Below, piece by piece: positions 1-8,461 of a DNA stretch of 64,000 bases. The notes under the pieces were generated by a model. It searched no databases and was not told the origin of the DNA. It was given only the letters and a program-made list of their open reading frames with translations. Location of the stretch: positions 75,750 through 139,749 of the forward strand of contig CAZBWO010000007.1 of the NCBI GenBank assembly GCA_964495885.1. The letters run 5' to 3'. The DNA comes from PALG01 sp964495885 (GTDB lineage Bacteria > Bacteroidota > Bacteroidia > Flavobacteriales > Flavobacteriaceae). Position numbers and translations under genes: made by a program. Numbering within the stretch: position 1 is the stretch's first letter; every line of letters starts with the position of its first letter.

Positions 1-1
1 A

Positions 2-1498
2 ATTAATCAGCGATTAAATACATTAGATTTAAGAAAGGAAGAAATCAATAGGGAACAAAAGTATTATAACACTTTAGAAGACTACCTTATCCAACGTTCA
101 GACTATAGGGATGTACCTGCCCCTTCCGTAGCAGGCATTACCGAAAACAGCATTGTGGCTGGAGTGAATAAGATTATTAATTTGTCCCAACAACGGAGTA
201 AATTGGAATATTCCTATAAAGAGGGAGCTCCCGTATTCAAGGATATAGACCGACAGATTGATGCAGTTAAGGAAGTCCTGTTGGAGAATATTAGTTCTTC
301 AAAACGCTTAAAAAGCAGTGAACTCCAACAAATAAATAGTGACATTTACCGCTATGAATCCGAAATTCGGAAACTGCCAAAGGAACAACAGGAACTGTTA
401 AAGATTGAAAGGAGATACCAACTTAGCCAAGGAACCTATAACCTCTTTTTAAGCAAACGTAGTGAAGCAAGCTTGGTAAAAGCAGCCAACGTAAGTGATG
501 TTTTAATCATAGATAAGGCAAAGGATACGGGGGGAGGACGTGTAGGCCCTAATACCCAAATGAATTACATCGTTGGTGGATTTCTTGGGTTCTTTGTTCC
601 AATGGCATTGGTTTTTGCATTGGTATTCTTTGACAATCGCATCCATAATACCAAAGACATAGAGCACCTTTCCAAAATACCTATCCTTGGAGTCATTGGA
701 AAGAGCAAACTACACAACAACCTAGCGGTCATCGAAAAGCCAAAGTCGGCCATAGCAGAGTCGTTTAGGGCTATTCGCTCCAGCTTGCAATACATGTACA
801 AGCAACAAGAGATTAAAGGGGCTAAGACCGTACTCATTACCTCTTCCATTAGTGGGGAGGGAAAAACATTTTGCTCTATCAATATTGCCTCTGTTTTTGC
901 GCTTAGCGGAAAGAAAACGGTTTTGGTTGGGCTAGACCTTCGGAAGCCAAAGATTTTTGATGATTTCAAAATCAATAATGAGATTGGGGTAGTGAACTAT
1001 TTGATAGAGGATGCCACTGAAACCCAGATAGTCCAAAAAACCATGTTGGATTCCCTAGACATCATTACAGCAGGGCCTATTCCACCTAATCCTTCAGAAT
1101 TACTCATTTCAGAGCGCATGACGATGCTCATAGAGCATCTCAAGCAGGAATACGATTATATTGTATTAGACTCCCCACCTTTGGGCTTGGTGGCAGATTC
1201 CTTGGAATTGCTTAAATATGCAGATGCAACCATTTACATGGTTCGGCAGAACTTTACCAAAAAAGGGATGCTCACCATGATTAATGAAAAATACAAATCC
1301 CGGGAGATTTCCAATATTAGCTATGTTTTCAATTTCTTTGAAGGGAAAGCAAAATATGGCTATGGCTATGGCTACGGATATGGATATGGCTATGGATATG
1401 GGTATGGCTACGGCCATGGCTATCATGAAGAAGACCGTAAGGCTCCCCTTGGTATTAGAATGTCTAAATTCTTCCAAAAGCTATTCAAAAGAAAATAG
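2..1498 (+). CDS. Wzc-like polysaccharide tyrosine autokinase (5' end outside window)
   Basis: Bacterial tyrosine kinase of the Wzc/CapB type, which controls polysaccharide polymer length and export at the inner membrane. The frame is open from the left edge, so the gene starts outside; the GTG at 155 is internal. Visible in order: the end of the periplasmic coiled-coil Wzz/GumC region, a transmembrane segment (GGFLGFFVPMALVFALVFF, codons near 575-630), then the cytoplasmic P-loop kinase. The kinase has Walker A (SGEGKT, near 853-870), Walker A' (VGLDLRKPKI) and Walker B (YIVLDSPPLG). It ends in a Tyr-Gly repeat of about 11 tyrosines (1355-1423), the autophosphorylation cluster expected in this family. 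The product of this gene is predicted to regulate the locus that follows. Confidence 0.95.
   Translation: MNQRLNTLDLRKEEINREQKYYNTLEDYLIQRSDYRDVPAPSVAGITENSIVAGVNKIINLSQQRSKLEYSYKEGAPVFKDIDRQIDAVKEVLLENISSSKRLKSSELQQINSDIYRYESEIRKLPKEQQELLKIERRYQLSQGTYNLFLSKRSEASLVKAANVSDVLIIDKAKDTGGGRVGPNTQMNYIVGGFLGFFVPMALVFALVFFDNRIHNTKDIEHLSKIPILGVIGKSKLHNNLAVIEKPKSAIAESFRAIRSSLQYMYKQQEIKGAKTVLITSSISGEGKTFCSINIASVFALSGKKTVLVGLDLRKPKIFDDFKINNEIGVVNYLIEDATETQIVQKTMLDSLDIITAGPIPPNPSELLISERMTMLIEHLKQEYDYIVLDSPPLGLVADSLELLKYADATIYMVRQNFTKKGMLTMINEKYKSREISNISYVFNFFEGKAKYGYGYGYGYGYGYGYGYGYGHGYHEEDRKAPLGIRMSKFFQKLFKRK
1355..1423 (+). repeat. Hexanucleotide repeat encoding the Tyr-Gly tail of the autokinase
   Basis: Ten TAT/TAC-GGN hexamers in tandem, then CAT GGC TAT. 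The repeat is in frame and encodes the phosphorylatable tail. Units differ in third bases (ggc, gga, ggg), so the array is not perfectly homogenised. Confidence 0.9.
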
Positions 1499-1543
1499 CA
1501 AAGCATCCCTTGCTATTTAACACCCTATTAATCCCAAATTCGC

Positions 1544-1573
1544 TTTTAATTTAAGGGAAGCTGTGTATCTTTG
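1544..1573 (+). promoter_or_regulatory. Candidate Bacteroidota-type promoter for the nucleotide-sugar dehydrogenase
   Basis: TATCTTTG at 1566-1573 matches the Bacteroidota -7 consensus TAnnTTTG exactly. A weaker TTTT stands 18 nt upstream (1544-1547) in the -33 position. The box lies 20 nt before the ATG at 1594. It suggests a new transcript start between the autokinase and the sugar genes. Confidence 0.5.
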
Positions 1574-1593
1574 CGCCAGATTCATACAACACC

Positions 1594-2877
1594 ATGAAAG
1601 AACAACCTACCATTGCGGTAATCGGATTAGGATATGTAGGACTTCCATTGGCGGTGGCCTTTGCGGAAAAATACCAAGTCATAGGTTTTGATATCAATAC
1701 CCATCGAATTGCAGAGCTTAACAGTGGGCAGGATAGTACCTTGGAGGTTTCTCCTGAAGCGCTTCAGGAGGTATTGAATAACAAGGGGAACGGACTTACA
1801 GTAACAGATGATCCTTCCTTAATGAAAGAGGCATCGGTCTATATCGTAACGGTTCCAACTCCCACCAACAAACACAATCAACCAGTCTTGACACCCCTTG
1901 AAAAGGCCAGTGAAACCGTTGGGAAAGTATTGAAGGAAGGCGATGTAGTTATTTACGAATCAACTGTATACCCGGGGGTGACGGAAGATATCTGTGTTCC
2001 CATTCTGGAACAAACATCCAAGCTTGCCTTTAATACACATTTCTTTGCAGGCTATTCCCCAGAGCGAATCAACCCAGGCGATAAAGAACATACGGTGACC
2101 AAGATATTAAAGGTCACCTCAGGTTCTACCCCAGAAGCGGCCAAATATGTAGACGATTTATATGCGTCAGTCATTACGGCAGGCACCCATTTGGCGCCTT
2201 CCATTAAAGTGGCAGAGGCTGCAAAGGTGATAGAAAACTCCCAACGGGATATCAACATTGCCTTTGTGAATGAACTTTCCAAAATCTTCCGTTTACTGGA
2301 TATTGATACCCAAGCAGTCCTGGAAGCGGCCGGTACCAAATGGAACTTTTTAAAGTTTACTCCCGGCTTGGTAGGAGGGCACTGTATAGGGGTAGATCCC
2401 TACTATTTAGCGCAAAAGGCAATGGAGGAAGGATACAATCCAGAGATTATTTTAGCCGGAAGGCGTATGAATGATGGCATGGGGACCTATGTAGCCCATG
2501 AGGTAGTACGCTTAATGATTCAAAAAGATGCCAAGGTAAAAGGAGGGAAGGTATTGGTATTGGGAATTACCTTCAAGGAGAACTGTCCGGACATTCGAAA
2601 TAGCAAGGTCATTGATGTCGTCAACGAACTGGAGAAGTACAATTTGGAGGTGGTCATTTATGACCCTTGGGCCAAAGCAGCCGAAGTTCAGCATGAGTTT
2701 GGTAAAGCACTGCTCACTGAAGCTTCCCAATTGGATTCAGATTATGATGCGGTTATATTGGCCGTATCCCATGCCAAATTTAAGGATATCAATATCAAGG
2801 ACCTCACCAAAGAACGCGCCGCCATCTTTGATGTAAAAGCATTCTTGGATCCTAACATCATCGACGGAAGACTATAA
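1594..2877 (+). CDS. Nucleotide-sugar (UDP-HexNAc) 6-dehydrogenase, WbpO/TviB-like
   Basis: NAD-dependent UDP-N-acetylhexosamine dehydrogenase that oxidises C6 to a uronic acid in the cytoplasm. The 427-residue length is typical. The N-terminal Rossmann motif GLGYVGLPLA is at about residues 11-20. The catalytic cysteine lies in GGHCIGVDPYYL near residue 262, and the C-terminal UDP-binding domain follows (GITFKENCPDIRNSKV). The motif set fits the WbpO/TviB (UDP-GlcNAc/GalNAc) group better than UDP-glucose dehydrogenase. A WbpP/TviC-type epimerase follows at 3506, so the pair is inferred to make UDP-GalNAcA. ATG start with a promoter-like box just upstream. Confidence 0.9.
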   Translation: MKEQPTIAVIGLGYVGLPLAVAFAEKYQVIGFDINTHRIAELNSGQDSTLEVSPEALQEVLNNKGNGLTVTDDPSLMKEASVYIVTVPTPTNKHNQPVLTPLEKASETVGKVLKEGDVVIYESTVYPGVTEDICVPILEQTSKLAFNTHFFAGYSPERINPGDKEHTVTKILKVTSGSTPEAAKYVDDLYASVITAGTHLAPSIKVAEAAKVIENSQRDINIAFVNELSKIFRLLDIDTQAVLEAAGTKWNFLKFTPGLVGGHCIGVDPYYLAQKAMEEGYNPEIILAGRRMNDGMGTYVAHEVVRLMIQKDAKVKGGKVLVLGITFKENCPDIRNSKVIDVVNELEKYNLEVVIYDPWAKAAEVQHEFGKALLTEASQLDSDYDAVILAVSHAKFKDINIKDLTKERAAIFDVKAFLDPNIIDGRL

Positions 2878-2933
2878 AGTATGTAGTGAATCGTGAAAAG
2901 TGAGAAGTTAATAGTTAAATAAAAAATATACGA

Positions 2934-3284
2934 TTGGATCATAAGGAATTGGAAGTTTGGAAGTGTAGCATGGATTTAGTATCCAAAGTGTATGCTTTAA
3001 CAGCTTCTTTTCCGAAGGATGAACTATACGGAATTACTTCTCAAATGAAGCGTGCAGTAATATCCATTCCTTCAAATATTGCTGAAGGAAGTGCTAGAAA
3101 AAGCAATAAAGAGTTTTTACAGTTTATTATGATAGCTTTAGGATCCTTGGCAGAATTAGAGACACAATACTTGATTGCTATTCAATTAAAATTTGTAGAA
3201 GAAGATGAAAAAGTATTAAATTCTTTCGCTGAACAAAAGCGATTACTTTTAGGATTTAGAAATCATATTAAAAAACATATCTAA
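2934..3284 (+). CDS. Four-helix-bundle protein (S23/IVS-type, Avd-like fold)
   Basis: Short all-helical protein of 116 residues with the family hallmarks ELEVWK near the N-terminus, QMKRAVISIPSNIAEGS in the middle and LGSLAELETQ later. The family was first seen in intervening sequences of 23S rRNA genes and shares its fold with the Avd accessory protein of diversity-generating retroelements. No molecular role is firmly established. A TTG start at 2934 is used because no in-frame ATG precedes the conserved ELEVWK. It sits between short repetitive stretches (2881-2915 and the array with the N gap), and no reverse transcriptase is nearby. Confidence 0.8.
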   Translation: MDHKELEVWKCSMDLVSKVYALTASFPKDELYGITSQMKRAVISIPSNIAEGSARKSNKEFLQFIMIALGSLAELETQYLIAIQLKFVEEDEKVLNSFAEQKRLLLGFRNHIKKHI

Positions 3285-3302
3285 CAATCCAAACCACTAA
3301 CT

Positions 3303-3402
3303 NNNNNNNNNNNNNNNNNNNNNNNNNNNNNNNNNNNNNNNNNNNNNNNNNNNNNNNNNNNNNNNNNNNNNNNNNNNNNNNNNNNNNNNNNNNNNNNNNN
3401 NN
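3303..3402. other. Assembly gap (100 N)
   Basis: Exactly 100 N, the usual placeholder for a gap of unknown size. The same CTAACTATTAACC-type repeat lies on both sides, so the assembly probably broke on the repeat array. Confidence 0.98.
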
Positions 3403-3500
3403 ATTAACCACTAACTATTAACCACTAACTATTAACCACTAACTATTAACCACTAACTATTAACCACTAACCACTAACCATTAACCATTAACTATTAACT
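3403..3500. repeat. Tandem array of a 14-nt unit attaaccactaact
   Basis: At least four perfect copies of attaaccactaact from 3403, followed by degenerate copies to about 3500. The sequence just left of the N run (accactaact, 3293-3302) belongs to the same array, so true copy number is unknown. Confidence 0.95.
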
Positions 3501-3505
3501 AACCC

Positions 3506-4483
3506 TTGTACACTACTCCTTATCATTCAAGCAATCTCTCCACCCGCTCCTTCCTAATAACTGGCGGCGCAGGATTCATTGGTGCAAACCTAGTAGCCTA
3601 TCTCCTAAAATACAATGCTGGCAAAGTACGCGTGCTGGATAACCTGGCTACGGGTTACAAGGAAAACCTTTCCGAATTTCAGGATCACCCTGCTTTTGAG
3701 TTTATGGAAGGTGACATTAGGGATTTGGATACCTGTAAAAAAGCGATGGAAGGGATTGATTTTGTGTCCCATCAGGCCGCCTTGGGTTCGGTCCCAAGGT
3801 CTATCAATGATCCCATTACCTCCAATAACGTAAACATCAATGGGTTTTTGAATATGTTGGTGGCCCAAAAGGAAAGTGCTTCCGTACAACGTATGGTCTA
3901 TGCCGCTTCCAGTTCTACCTATGGCGACCATAAGGCACTTCCCAAAGTGGAAGATCAAATAGGGAATCCATTATCGCCTTATGGAGTGACCAAACTGGTG
4001 AATGAACTCTATGCAGATGTTTTTTATAAAACTTACGGAAATGAAACCATTGGATTGCGGTATTTTAATGTCTTTGGGCCCAAACAAAGTCCCAACGGAG
4101 CCTATGCTGCGGTCATTCCTTTGTTCATGCAGGCATTAAAAGACCATCAGGCCCCTACCATTAATGGTGATGGCGAACAAACCCGCGACTTTACCTTTGT
4201 GGAAAACGCTGTACAGGCCAACATCAAAGCTTTGTTTGCCCCAAAAGAGGCGGTAAACAAAGTGTTCAATATTGCCTATGGCGAACGCATTAGCCTTAAT
4301 ACCTTGTGGAAGGATTTACAGGACATTTCAGGGCAGGAACTGCAAGCCAATTATGGCCCGCCCAGAAAAGGCGATGTACGTGATTCATTGGCGAATATAG
4401 ACAAAGCCCAAAAGCTAATGGGCTACGACCCCCAATTTTCCGTAGCCGAAGGCATGAAAATCACTTGGGAATATTTTAAGTAA
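3506..4483 (+). CDS. wbpP: UDP-N-acetylglucosamine 4-epimerase, WbpP/TviC-like
   Basis: Extended short-chain dehydrogenase that interconverts UDP-GlcNAc and UDP-GalNAc (or their uronic acids). Visible are the NAD motif GGAGFIGANL, the serine run AASSSTYGD, the catalytic SPYGVTK (Tyr-x3-Lys), and the block SHQAALGSVPRSINDP characteristic of WbpP/TviC. Length 325 is normal. The first usable start is TTG at 3506, immediately after the tandem repeat array. The gene is separated from its functional partner dehydrogenase by the four-helix-bundle gene and the gap. Together they are inferred to supply UDP-GalNAc and UDP-GalNAcA. Confidence 0.9.
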   Translation: MYTTPYHSSNLSTRSFLITGGAGFIGANLVAYLLKYNAGKVRVLDNLATGYKENLSEFQDHPAFEFMEGDIRDLDTCKKAMEGIDFVSHQAALGSVPRSINDPITSNNVNINGFLNMLVAQKESASVQRMVYAASSSTYGDHKALPKVEDQIGNPLSPYGVTKLVNELYADVFYKTYGNETIGLRYFNVFGPKQSPNGAYAAVIPLFMQALKDHQAPTINGDGEQTRDFTFVENAVQANIKALFAPKEAVNKVFNIAYGERISLNTLWKDLQDISGQELQANYGPPRKGDVRDSLANIDKAQKLMGYDPQFSVAEGMKITWEYFK

Positions 4484-5318
4484 AAGCAGTACCACCCCTT
4501 TTTTAAGATTTGTTTTGTTGTGGGAAACCAGCTCATGGACCATCCATGGACTATCCGTGGACTATCTATGGACTATCCGTGGACTATCCGTGCCTTTGCC
4601 CCCATGGGTATTTTGTAGGAAAAAACCATGATAACACCCTCTTTGATGGCAAAATGTACTTATTTGGGCAAAAGGGTGCCAAAGGTATGGAAAAGGCATA
4701 GTAAAGGTATGGATAGTGTATGGGGAGTGTATGGGTTCCCAAAAGTGCCCTTTTGTGCCCTAAAACGGAAAAAAGTGCCCTAAAGTGGAAAAAAACGCCC
4801 TAAAAGGGAAATTTTAGCCATGAGGATATTGGCACTTATAGCCCCTCCCAATTCCTACAAGGGACCATACTGGGGGTATGGTGGGGTTATACTGGGGTTA
4901 TATAGGGGTTATAGTGGGGTTAATAGGTTTTGGGGATTTGTAGGGTTTTTATACTTTTCTTCCTACAAAACATAAAGACACATAACAGTAAAAAACCATC
5001 AAATTACCAAAATACTGTTTCCTAACCCTTAACTACTAACTACTAACTACTAACTACTAACTACTAACGTTTCACGTTTCACGTTTCACTACTCCATTTA
5101 GCTATTTACAATGCCGTTTAAATCAATAAAAAATAACAATAAACAATAACTAATAATCTTTACGTCTAACGTCTCACTATTCACGATTCTTCCTGGGGCG
5201 TTTTTACAAAGCGTGCCCATGGTCTTAGGTAGGGTTGTAGAAAAAAATGGCATTTCTACAATAGAAAATATACAGGATGCCGCCTTTTCTTATTTCTTAC
5301 ATTTATTTTTGGGGCAGG
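4484..5318. other. Non-coding island of short tandem repeats
   Basis: About 830 nt without a convincing gene. It holds at least five different short tandem arrays: a 12-nt tggactatccg-like unit (about 4534-4591), a 20-nt gccctaaa..ggaaaaaa unit (starts 4757, 4777, 4797), an 11-nt ggggttata unit (starts 4883, 4894, 4905, 4916), a 7-nt taactac unit (about 5030-5068) and a 7-nt gtttcac unit (about 5069-5089). A 63-codon frame at 4510-4701 merely reads through the first array. Confidence 0.85.
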
Positions 5319-6278
5319 ATGAAAAAGTTTTTCACTAAAATAATTTGGTTTGTAATACTGCTTTTACTTTTAAGTATTCCGCTGGATATATTTCTTTCCA
5401 AGCAACTAAGTCAATTGCGTAGGGCTCCTGGTGAAAATGAAGTTTGGAATAGTATTTACGGGGAAAGAACCAATGTAGATATAGCAATTTATGGAAGTTC
5501 CAGGGCATGGGTACATATAAATCCTGAAATCATTTCTGAAGCTACTGGGAGGTCAACCTATAATTATGGAATGGATGGTCATAACTTTTGGCTACAATAC
5601 TTACGGCATGTAGAATTATTAAAACATCAATCAACACCAAAGGTGATCATTCACTCTTTAGATGTTTTTACTTTGCAGAAAGTGAAAGGGCTTTATGGAA
5701 TGGATCAATTTCTGCCTTATATGTTATGGAATACTAATATGAGGGAGTATACCAGTTCATATGAAGGATACCACCTATGGGATTATTACATTCCATTGGT
5801 ACGTTATTATGGAAAAAGGACACTTCTTACAAAAAGCCTCAAGTCCTTTATAAAAAAGACACCTTACAAACCCTATCGCAATAATGGGTATAGGGCCATG
5901 GATGTATCGTGGAATGAAGATTTTAAAAAAGCAAAGGAGCAGATTAAGGAATATAAAATTAGGTTAGATTCAGCATCTGTATCCCTTTTTGAGGGCTACT
6001 TACAACAATGCAAACAACAGAAAATTGAAGTCGTGCTTGTATATACTCCAGAGTATATAGAAGGTCAGGGATTTATCGCCAATAGGCAAGGATTAATCAA
6101 GTATTATGATTCCATAGCACACCAATTTGGGATTCCATTCATAGATTACTCCAAGGATTCCATTTGCTATAACAAACAATATTTTTACAATGCAACCCAC
6201 CTTAACCAAACGGGTTCAATGCTTCTATCTCAAAAATTGGCAGATACTCTTTCAAAGGTGATTGCACCATTGGAATAA
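5319..6278 (+). CDS. Membrane-anchored SGNH-like protein
   Basis: Protein of 319 residues with an N-terminal transmembrane anchor (FFTKIIWFVILLLLL) and a periplasmic domain. IAIYGSSRAWVHI stands where GDSL/SGNH hydrolases have the catalytic Ser block. Near the C-terminus, YNATHLNQTGSMLLSQKL resembles the family's DxxH block. Proteins of this layout recur in Bacteroidota polysaccharide loci and could O-acetylate or deacylate glycans; that role is inference. ATG at 5319 is preferred over an in-frame start at 5277, because it places the hydrophobic anchor at the N-terminus. It follows the repeat island and precedes the exporter genes. Confidence 0.6.
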   Translation: MKKFFTKIIWFVILLLLLSIPLDIFLSKQLSQLRRAPGENEVWNSIYGERTNVDIAIYGSSRAWVHINPEIISEATGRSTYNYGMDGHNFWLQYLRHVELLKHQSTPKVIIHSLDVFTLQKVKGLYGMDQFLPYMLWNTNMREYTSSYEGYHLWDYYIPLVRYYGKRTLLTKSLKSFIKKTPYKPYRNNGYRAMDVSWNEDFKKAKEQIKEYKIRLDSASVSLFEGYLQQCKQQKIEVVLVYTPEYIEGQGFIANRQGLIKYYDSIAHQFGIPFIDYSKDSICYNKQYFYNATHLNQTGSMLLSQKLADTLSKVIAPLE

Positions 6279-6398
6279 GTAATAATTTCAATTCCTAACT
6301 GCTAACACTTAACTACTCACTGCCCACCACCCGCAATCTCCTTAAATATTCCTATCTTCGTTTTTTAAACACAACGCCCCAACCATTGTGTGTCGCAC

Positions 6399-7244
6399 AT
6401 GAAGCCTGAAATTAAAGTATACGAACGAAAGAAAAACCTACGCTTAGGCAGCCTGCTGGGACAAAGCCTGAAGGATATGTATACCTCCCGCTTTTTGGCA
6501 AGGCAACTGGCAGTGAGGGATATCAAGGGATTGTATCGCCAATCCTTCTTCGGAATTTTATGGGCTTTTATTACACCTTTGGCAACTGCTTTGGTATGGG
6601 TAGTACTAAACAAAACAGGCACCGTACGATTAAGTCCTACAGGCATTCCCTATCCGGTCTATGCCATGACAGGAACCTTATTATGGTCCATCATCACCGA
6701 AGCGGTAAACGCACCGCTTAAAACCACCAATTCAGCAAAGGGCATCATCTCCAAGATTAATTTTCCCAAGGAAGCCCTCATCATTACAGGTATCTATAAA
6801 CTCTTATTCAATAGTGCCATTAAGATTGTACTGTTGGTATTCTTTGTCTTTTTCTTTGGGGTAGGCTATCACCATTCCATGTGGTTGTTTCCGTTAGCCA
6901 TTATTGGAGCCTTGTTTTTTGGGACTACCCTAGGATTATTGATTACCCCTTTGGGGATGTTATACAAAGATGTGGCGCGAATGATTTCCATGGGATTTCA
7001 GTTTTTAATGTATGCCACCCCCGTAGTCTATGCAATTCCCAAGAGCGGTATCTTAAAGACTCTGATGGAATGGAACCCATTTTCCCCATTTATCCTTACA
7101 GGAAGGGACTTGCTTACAGGTATGCCTCCAACATACCTCAGTTATTTTGTTTGGGTGCTTATAGTAAGTATTCCCTTGTTTTTTATGGCTTTGGTCATTT
7201 ATAGAATTTCCATACCCATAATCATTGAACGATTGAGTAGCTAA
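6399..7244 (+). CDS. wzm: ABC-2 type polysaccharide exporter permease (Wzm-like)
   Basis: Inner-membrane permease of about 281 residues with six predicted membrane spans. The motif LYRQSFFGILWAFITPL near residue 45 is typical of TagG/KpsM/Wzm permeases. It moves a finished polysaccharide on its lipid carrier across the inner membrane, energised by the ATPase encoded next. The stop codon overlaps the ATG of the ATPase by one base (TAATG), showing translational coupling. ATG at 6399 is chosen; an in-frame GTG at 6390 would add three residues. A weak -7-like TATCTTCG is at 6353-6360. Confidence 0.92.
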   Translation: MKPEIKVYERKKNLRLGSLLGQSLKDMYTSRFLARQLAVRDIKGLYRQSFFGILWAFITPLATALVWVVLNKTGTVRLSPTGIPYPVYAMTGTLLWSIITEAVNAPLKTTNSAKGIISKINFPKEALIITGIYKLLFNSAIKIVLLVFFVFFFGVGYHHSMWLFPLAIIGALFFGTTLGLLITPLGMLYKDVARMISMGFQFLMYATPVVYAIPKSGILKTLMEWNPFSPFILTGRDLLTGMPPTYLSYFVWVLIVSIPLFFMALVIYRISIPIIIERLSS

Positions 7245-8461
7245 TGGAAACACCACAGATACAACAACAGGAAATATTGGTGAAGGTGGAAGGACTTTCC
7301 AAAAAGTTCTGCAAAGACCTTAAAACAAGCCTGTGGTATGGGGTAAAAGACCTTTGGAATGGAATTTTTGGAAATAAAACAAAGCAAGGTTTACGACCCA
7401 AAGAATTTTGGGCCGTTAGGGAGGTGAATTTTGAGTTGCGAAGGGGAGAGTGCTTAGGGTTAATTGGCCACAACGGGGCAGGGAAAAGTACCTTGTTGAA
7501 AATGTTGAACGGACTCATTAATCCAGATGAAGGAAAGATTACCATTCAAGGAAGGGTAGGAGCGCTCATAGAATTGGGAGCCGGATTTAACCCCATACTA
7601 ACCGGACGCGAAAACATTTACAATAATGGTGCAGTACTTGGATTTTCCAAAAAGGAAATAGATGCCAAATTAACCGAAATCATTGCCTTTTCTGAACTGG
7701 AAGAGTTCATGGATATGCCGGTACAACATTATAGTTCCGGGATGAAAGTGCGATTGGGATTTGCCGTGGCTGCCCAAATGGAACCAGACGTATTGTTGAT
7801 AGATGAGGTCTTGGCTGTAGGCGACTTAGGCTTTATTTTAAAATGCTTTAAAACTATAGATAATATCTTACCCAACACGGCCATCATTTTTGTATCCCAT
7901 AGCATGCCTATGGTGTCAAGAATCTGTAATAAAGTCATCTTAATGGACAAAGGGAAGGATATTTACAATGGGCAAGATGTAGCAAAGGCAATCGATTTGT
8001 ACTATACGCGTTTTGCGGAAAATGGAGAGAATTTAATCTTTACAGATCATTCCATTGAATTCTTAGGGGCAAAAATTTTGGAAGCTGAAAATTATGTAAA
8101 TGATACGGCACAACTAAAATGGAAGGATACCTTAAGGATGCAATTAAAATTCAAAAATATAAGCTTGACGCATCCACCGTATTTTATCTTAACTATTTTT
8201 GATAAGGAACAACGGCCGGTTGCACAGATACAACAAAACGAAAAGCAGGAGAAGGGTTCACTTGAAAAGGAAATAGATTTTGAAATACTTCTTCAAAATG
8301 TCTTGCTTTCCAAAGGAATATACAGTATCAATATTTCAGTACAGGGAGAGGATACAGGGGAGCCTTTACTTCGTGTCAATAATATTTTAAGTTTTCAAAT
8401 CATTCACAAGGATGAGATTTGGCCTCCCTTCCTATTGGAATCTAAATTTATTGGTTTATAA
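7244..8461 (+). CDS. wzt: ABC polysaccharide exporter ATPase with C-terminal extension (Wzt-like)
   Basis: ATP-binding subunit for the preceding permease. Walker A is GHNGAGKST (about residues 79-87), the signature is HYSSGMKVRLGF, Walker B is VLLIDEVLAVGD, and the switch histidine is in FVSHS. The nucleotide-binding domain ends near residue 245. The extra 160 residues are predicted to be beta-rich, like the Wzt C-terminal domain, which binds the modified non-reducing end of the glycan before export. The presence of this domain suggests termination by a terminal modification, but which enzyme supplies it cannot be read from the sequence. Confidence 0.92.
   Translation: METPQIQQQEILVKVEGLSKKFCKDLKTSLWYGVKDLWNGIFGNKTKQGLRPKEFWAVREVNFELRRGECLGLIGHNGAGKSTLLKMLNGLINPDEGKITIQGRVGALIELGAGFNPILTGRENIYNNGAVLGFSKKEIDAKLTEIIAFSELEEFMDMPVQHYSSGMKVRLGFAVAAQMEPDVLLIDEVLAVGDLGFILKCFKTIDNILPNTAIIFVSHSMPMVSRICNKVILMDKGKDIYNGQDVAKAIDLYYTRFAENGENLIFTDHSIEFLGAKILEAENYVNDTAQLKWKDTLRMQLKFKNISLTHPPYFILTIFDKEQRPVAQIQQNEKQEKGSLEKEIDFEILLQNVLLSKGIYSINISVQGEDTGEPLLRVNNILSFQIIHKDEIWPPFLLESKFIGL

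Noticed and set aside
1166..1477. Antisense and alternative-frame open frames over the Tyr-Gly repeat
   Set aside because: They are by-products of the hexanucleotide repeat, with low-complexity Ile/Ala or Met/Ala-Asp translations.
2934..3284. Four-helix-bundle gene as part of a diversity-generating retroelement
   Set aside because: The fold is shared with Avd, but there is no reverse transcriptase and no TR/VR repeat pair in the window.
3403..3500. Tandem repeats considered as a CRISPR array
   Set aside because: Units are contiguous 14-mers without unique spacers, and no cas genes are nearby. The same applies to the arrays at 4534-5089.
4510..4701. 63-codon frame in the repeat island
   Set aside because: It translates directly through the 12-nt tandem array (repeated SMDYPWT-like units), and has no family resemblance or ribosome-binding context.
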